Shown here: positions 60,450 to 64,000 of the stretch, piece by piece | How positions within the stretch are numbered: position 1 is the stretch's first letter | Layout: each line of letters starts with the position of its first letter | Source: JADZAI01 sp964390465 | Lineage (GTDB): Bacteria; Pseudomonadota; Alphaproteobacteria; Micropepsales; Micropepsaceae | Length of the DNA: 64,000 nucleotides | Reading direction: 5' to 3' | Assembly (NCBI GenBank): GCA_964390465.1 | Contig: CAYMIJ010000006.1 | Span: 62,001-126,000, forward strand | The notes under the pieces: generated by a model | What the model was told of the DNA's origin: nothing | What the model saw: only the letters and a program-made list of their open reading frames with translations | The model's database searches: none | Made by a program: the position numbers and the translations under genes

Positions 60450-61824
60450 CATCACCTGCCCGTGGCGGTGGGCAGCGCCTGCCGCACTGGTGGCGATGGT
60501 GACTGCAGCCTTCGCCAACACGGCGAACGGCATTTTCGTTTTCGACGACATCGCCGACATCACGGCGAATCCTTCGGCGCAGGCTGCGACGTTCTTTGAG
60601 CGTCTGCCAGTGATGAACCGCCCGCTGACAAAAGCAAGCTATGCGCTGACAGACGCGGTAACCGGGCTGTCGCCTGCAGTGTTTCATCTGATCAATGCGG
60701 TGTTGCATGGCATAGCGGCACTGGTGGTGTTCGCGCTGGTGCGGCACGCCTTCCGCGCATTGGCATACAGCGAAACCACTGCAAGCCTTTCAGCATTCTC
60801 GGTGACCGCAGTGTGGGCGCTGCACCCGGCTTTAAGCGAAACCGTCAGCTATGTGAGCGGGCGCTCGATGGGGCTGTCCTCGCTCCTGATCCTGTTGATG
60901 TTGCTGGCGGTAACCACCCGCGCAAGCGTGCAGAGCGCGGCGGCCGTTTTCGCCTGCGCCCTTCTGGCCCCGTTGGCGCGCGAGACGGCGCTGATCGGCC
61001 CATTCATTCTGCTATGGTGGCAGATGACGATTGCGCGCGACACATCCTGGCGCGAACGGCTGTCACGATGGTTCCTGGCGCTGGCGGGCTGCCTTATCGC
61101 CGCCACCCTGATTATCATCTCGCCGCGTCACAGCGATTTGATCACCCACAGTCTGAACCGCCACCCACCGCTTGAAGCATTGCGCGGCAATGTCCACGCG
61201 GCAACAGAGAGCCTGCGTTATTGGTTTACGCCTGCCGCCGTCACCATTGATCCGCAACCACCGCTGGCCTGGGGCTGGAGTGATCCACGCACCATCTTGA
61301 AGATTGTTTTGTTCGCAGTGATGGCCCTCACCGCCCTGCTGATGCGGCGGCGTCTGCCTGTTGCCATGTTTGGACTGGGCCTTGCCATGCTGGCATTGGC
61401 ACCGTCGAACACGTTCCTGTGGCGCGCCGACCCTGTATCACTGAAGCCACTTTATCTGAGCGGGCTGGGACTGACGCTCGCCATCGCCGACATTCTGCTG
61501 GCGCTGCTGCGCAACACGACATGGCGCATGTGCCTTCTGGGCTCGGCTCTGTCGCTCAGCGGTCTTTTCGGGGTCATGACCATCCAGCGCAATGCCCTGT
61601 TCGCCGATGAGATCGCACTGTGGAAAGATGCCGCAGACAAGGCACCGGACTATGGCCGCCCCTGGATCATGCTGGGCTATGCGCTGTTCAACGAGGGGCG
61701 CTACAACGAAGCTGTCGACGTTCTGAAGCAGGGATGTGACCTCGACCCTCTGGATGAGAACGCCGCAGAGGTGCTGCTGCTGGCTGAAACGCTTGCACGC
61801 CAACAGAATATGAAGCCGCGATGA
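60418..61824 (+). CDS. TMTC-like integral membrane protein with C-terminal TPR
   Basis: The 468-residue protein has about ten membrane helices and the pattern of TMTC/O-mannosyltransferase-like GT-C proteins: FVFDDIADITANPSAQ with an acidic pair in the first loop, RPLTKASYALTDAVTG, WALHPALSETVSYVSGRS. The C-terminus holds one tetratricopeptide repeat (LGYALFNEGRYNEAVDVLKQGCDLDP). The start is a TTG overlapping the upstream gene by 32 nt; a later start is possible. A protein O-glycosylation role is suggested by family only. Confidence 0.7.
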   Translation: MRASLAAAPADITCPWRWAAPAALVAMVTAAFANTANGIFVFDDIADITANPSAQAATFFERLPVMNRPLTKASYALTDAVTGLSPAVFHLINAVLHGIAALVVFALVRHAFRALAYSETTASLSAFSVTAVWALHPALSETVSYVSGRSMGLSSLLILLMLLAVTTRASVQSAAAVFACALLAPLARETALIGPFILLWWQMTIARDTSWRERLSRWFLALAGCLIAATLIIISPRHSDLITHSLNRHPPLEALRGNVHAATESLRYWFTPAAVTIDPQPPLAWGWSDPRTILKIVLFAVMALTALLMRRRLPVAMFGLGLAMLALAPSNTFLWRADPVSLKPLYLSGLGLTLAIADILLALLRNTTWRMCLLGSALSLSGLFGVMTIQRNALFADEIALWKDAADKAPDYGRPWIMLGYALFNEGRYNEAVDVLKQGCDLDPLDENAAEVLLLAETLARQQNMKPR

Positions 61825-61915
61825 ATGATGTCCGCACAGGGATGCGGCATTTCGGCACGTTGGTCACGGGCCAAGTTTGCGCTAGGCTCGCCCAGATGTG
61901 AACCGGATCATTCCC

Positions 61916-62731
61916 ATGCCGCGCCTCGTCACCGTGCTCGCCTGTCTGGCTACGCTGTCAGCTGGAATAGCCTCCGCCACGATTTTCAGGATCGATACGT
62001 CCCCGCCCAAGACATCGGTGAAGGTTGGAAAACTGACCGCCGACGAAATCATGTCGGTGTGCGCCTTCGAGAAACGGGATGATCCGTTCTTTACAGACAA
62101 GGAATATCAGGCGGGGATCAAGGAATACGAGATGGCCGCGAAGGGCGAAAGCGACGCGAAGTCGCCCAAGGCGCAACGTCTCCAAGGCAATATCGAAGCT
62201 CTGAAGGAATGCCGCGAGAACGACAGGAATAAGCGCCACGCCGCAAAGGCAAAGCGCAGCTGCAAGGATCTTGTGAAGTCGCACAAAGCCGCGTCGGCAA
62301 GCGCCTGGGATGCGGTTGAGAACAAGACCGCTTACAGGGACGAGATCATGTCGTGGGGCGAGCGCTTTCGAGAGCCCGTCGAGCTATGCCTGAAATCCAT
62401 GCGCTGCCGTTACAATAGCAAGAAGGACATGGCCGAGGCAGTGGCCGTTTACCGTGAGGTGGTCGACGAAATGTCTGGCTGGATTCTCGACGTGAAGAAC
62501 GTTGAGGACATGCATATCTGCGGCACCACGATCCGCGACCTCAAGCGCTGGTGCCAGGTCGAGACAGGTACGGACGCAGAAGGCAATACCAAGATCAAGG
62601 ACATCTGCACAGACCCGGAGATGATGGCAATCGCACTGCAGAAACTGCAAGAGCCCATCACACGGCGCCCACTACCCCATTCCTCGCCATCGCCGCTTGG
62701 GGGCGGCCACTTCGGTGTGGGAGGACAATGA
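61916..62731 (+). CDS. Secreted Cys-containing protein of unknown function
   Basis: The 271-residue product starts at ATG with a signal peptide (MPRLVTVLACLATLSAGIASA). The mature part is mostly charged and helical (EYEMAAKGESDAKSPKAQRL, ECRENDRNKRHAAKAKRSC) with scattered cysteines. The last 20 residues (RRPLPHSSPSPLGGG and on) look unlike the rest and may be read from a repeat element at the 3' end. An in-frame GTG at 61898 is an alternative start. The next gene begins 2 nt after its stop. Confidence 0.65.
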   Translation: MPRLVTVLACLATLSAGIASATIFRIDTSPPKTSVKVGKLTADEIMSVCAFEKRDDPFFTDKEYQAGIKEYEMAAKGESDAKSPKAQRLQGNIEALKECRENDRNKRHAAKAKRSCKDLVKSHKAASASAWDAVENKTAYRDEIMSWGERFREPVELCLKSMRCRYNSKKDMAEAVAVYREVVDEMSGWILDVKNVEDMHICGTTIRDLKRWCQVETGTDAEGNTKIKDICTDPEMMAIALQKLQEPITRRPLPHSSPSPLGGGHFGVGGQ

Positions 62732-62732
62732 T

Positions 62733-64000
62733 ATGATCCGTACACTGATCTCGATTTTTTTTCTGAGCGCCACGGCTGGCGCACAGGAGATGGGCGAGAG
62801 CTTTTCACTACGCGACTTCCCGGCCCGCGTGGATGAAATGAACACCGCCTGCGATGCTGATCCCAACGGCCCGGAATGCCGCGTTCAGATCAAATCGGTT
62901 CTGCCATCAGCCATCGAGGCGCTGTCGTTCATCGGCTATCAGGGTTCGTATGACGCCCATGCCGCCCTGCTGCGCGATTATACCTCGTTTCCAGTGCCTG
63001 AAATCCAGGCAGCGGCCCTCTATGCGCTGGCCCGCCTCGGACCACGCGAGGGTGATCTGCCATTGCTGCGCGAGGCCCTGACTAGCGCCAGCCCTGGTGT
63101 GCGCCGCGCTGCCCTGGGTGCGCTGAAGGCGCTGCCGGATGAACGGGCGCAGGAGCTTGTCACGCGCGGCAGACCATTCCCGTCAGGCTCATATTTCACG
63201 CCGGATCTGATTCCGTTCGACCCGCAGGCCATCGGCGTTGGTAAATGGCCGGAAGGTCCGCGTTTCCTGTTCTTTCACAAAGCGGCACGCGGCACCTATG
63301 CCTTCACCTCGGAGGCCAGCCGTTCCGATGTGATCAGCGCATTTGAAGAAAGCGCCGGTGTGAAGGCAACAGGCATGGGGGACGTCGAGGCACGCTTTGG
63401 CGCAGTCTATGCCGACATTCTCAAGCCGTGGATCGAACGCAACGCGACAAAAGGCGCGGTCGAGGTCGTGCTGATGCATGATGAGCCACAGCCATCGGAG
63501 GACAAGCCAGCCCTTCTGGCGCTTGTGTATGACGACTATGCGATGGGTGCGACCGGCTTCGCGCTGGTGCGACTGCCTGGCACGTCATTTTCCACGCCAC
63601 CGCGTCCGCGAGAGGAGGTGACAGCGTTCACCCCGCCGACCGGCGATGCTGCGCGCTGGTTTGATGGCGGTGCGTTCATCCCAAAGGATGGCGCAGGCGA
63701 AGACGATGTGTCTGCCTGGCGCGACGTGCGCGCCGCCGCCTATGACGCGACCTACGCGCAGGCCTATCTCGATCAGTTCCCCTCTGGCGCGTACCGGACA
63801 GAGGCCGAAGGAATCCTCGCGGCTCCTGCCATCGACACCGATCTCGACGTCTATTCCGAACAGGACCCGATCCACCTGAACTGGCGCAATCTGCCGGAAG
63901 GTATTGACGCCGAGATCTTCCTGTCGCCGGCGCGCGATACGACGTACCGCGCCGCGCAGGCGGACAATCAGCAACTGGTCAATACCGCTGCCGGGGAAGC
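62733..64000 (+). CDS. Secreted HEAT-repeat-like protein (3' end outside window)
   Basis: The frame starting ATGATCCGTACA stays open to the window end, giving at least 422 residues. It has a signal peptide (MIRTLISIFFLSATAGA) and then helical repeats of HEAT type (EIQAAALYALARLGPREGD, GVRRAALGALKALPDERAQE) over about 85-150. The later part is a mixed beta region (AYRTEAEGILAAPAIDTDLD). It directly follows the previous secreted protein with a 1-nt gap, so they are likely one operon. Function is unknown. Confidence 0.75.
   Translation, partial: MIRTLISIFFLSATAGAQEMGESFSLRDFPARVDEMNTACDADPNGPECRVQIKSVLPSAIEALSFIGYQGSYDAHAALLRDYTSFPVPEIQAAALYALARLGPREGDLPLLREALTSASPGVRRAALGALKALPDERAQELVTRGRPFPSGSYFTPDLIPFDPQAIGVGKWPEGPRFLFFHKAARGTYAFTSEASRSDVISAFEESAGVKATGMGDVEARFGAVYADILKPWIERNATKGAVEVVLMHDEPQPSEDKPALLALVYDDYAMGATGFALVRLPGTSFSTPPRPREEVTAFTPPTGDAARWFDGGAFIPKDGAGEDDVSAWRDVRAAAYDATYAQAYLDQFPSGAYRTEAEGILAAPAIDTDLDVYSEQDPIHLNWRNLPEGIDAEIFLSPARDTTYRAAQADNQQLVNTAAGE

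Overview
The window is about 64 kb of GC-rich chromosomal DNA from an alphaproteobacterium. A Caulobacterales or Hyphomonadaceae-like organism fits best. The supporting signs are a TipF-like divergent EAL protein with a CtrA-type box (TTAA-N7-TTAAC) in front of it, a tolQRAB-pal operon, a large TonB-dependent receptor, and the alphaproteobacterial cluster htpX / rsmB / rpe / heparinase / purH. Gene density is high. Many genes overlap by 1-11 nt. No rRNA, tRNA, transposase or prophage was found.

Layout. 1-4.5 kb: DUF2237 (5' end off the window), a LOG-family nucleosidase, a DUF885 metallopeptidase, and convergent argJ. 4.5-6.7 kb is the one clearly accessory stretch. It holds an unrecognised ORF without a clean 3' end, a CRISPR array of 12 identical 37-nt repeats plus a degenerate terminal repeat with no cas gene anywhere in the window, an AT-richer leader with nested inverted repeats, and REP-like palindromes. 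6.7-15 kb: a secreted DUF4344 metallopeptidase, secA, then pal/tolB/tolA/tolR/tolQ on the minus strand. 15-18.4 kb: a small secreted protein, a UMF1-type transporter and a second DUF4344 paralogue. 18.5-22.7 kb: a tightly coupled operon of a phosphofructokinase, a DSD1-family PLP enzyme, an N,N-dimethylformamidase-like protein and a small unknown, closed by a strong terminator. 22.7-30.7 kb: TonB receptor, SDR oxidoreductase, tipF, HAD phosphatase, MaoC hydratase, ribF. 30.7-37.8 kb: purH, heparinase-like, rpe, glycine-zipper lipoprotein, rsmB, htpX (all minus). 37.8-43.1 kb: DUF1674, a Tat-exported PhoX-like protein and three tandem YkuD_2-type L,D-transpeptidase paralogues. 43.2-50.2 kb: a homodimeric-type 2-oxoacid dehydrogenase E1 without E2/E3, an FAD-linked oxidase, a GST, a diiron ferritin-like protein and an acyl-CoA dehydrogenase. 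50.3-57.6 kb: parDE, acetyl-CoA synthetase, chrA, an anchored coiled-coil protein, purB, an HTH regulator with a membrane protein, and a small secreted protein. 57.7-64 kb: acyl-CoA synthetase, nitronate monooxygenase, a TMTC-like membrane protein with TPR, and two secreted unknowns, the last running off the end.

Functionally the window mixes envelope maintenance (Tol-Pal, SecA, HtpX, L,D-transpeptidases), core metabolism (argJ, purH, purB, rpe, ribF, acs) and polarity control (tipF). The features most worth a second look are the cas-less CRISPR array with its structured leader, the PFK/DSD1/DMFase-like operon, the L,D-transpeptidase triplet, and the orphan E1 enzyme next to an FAD oxidase.
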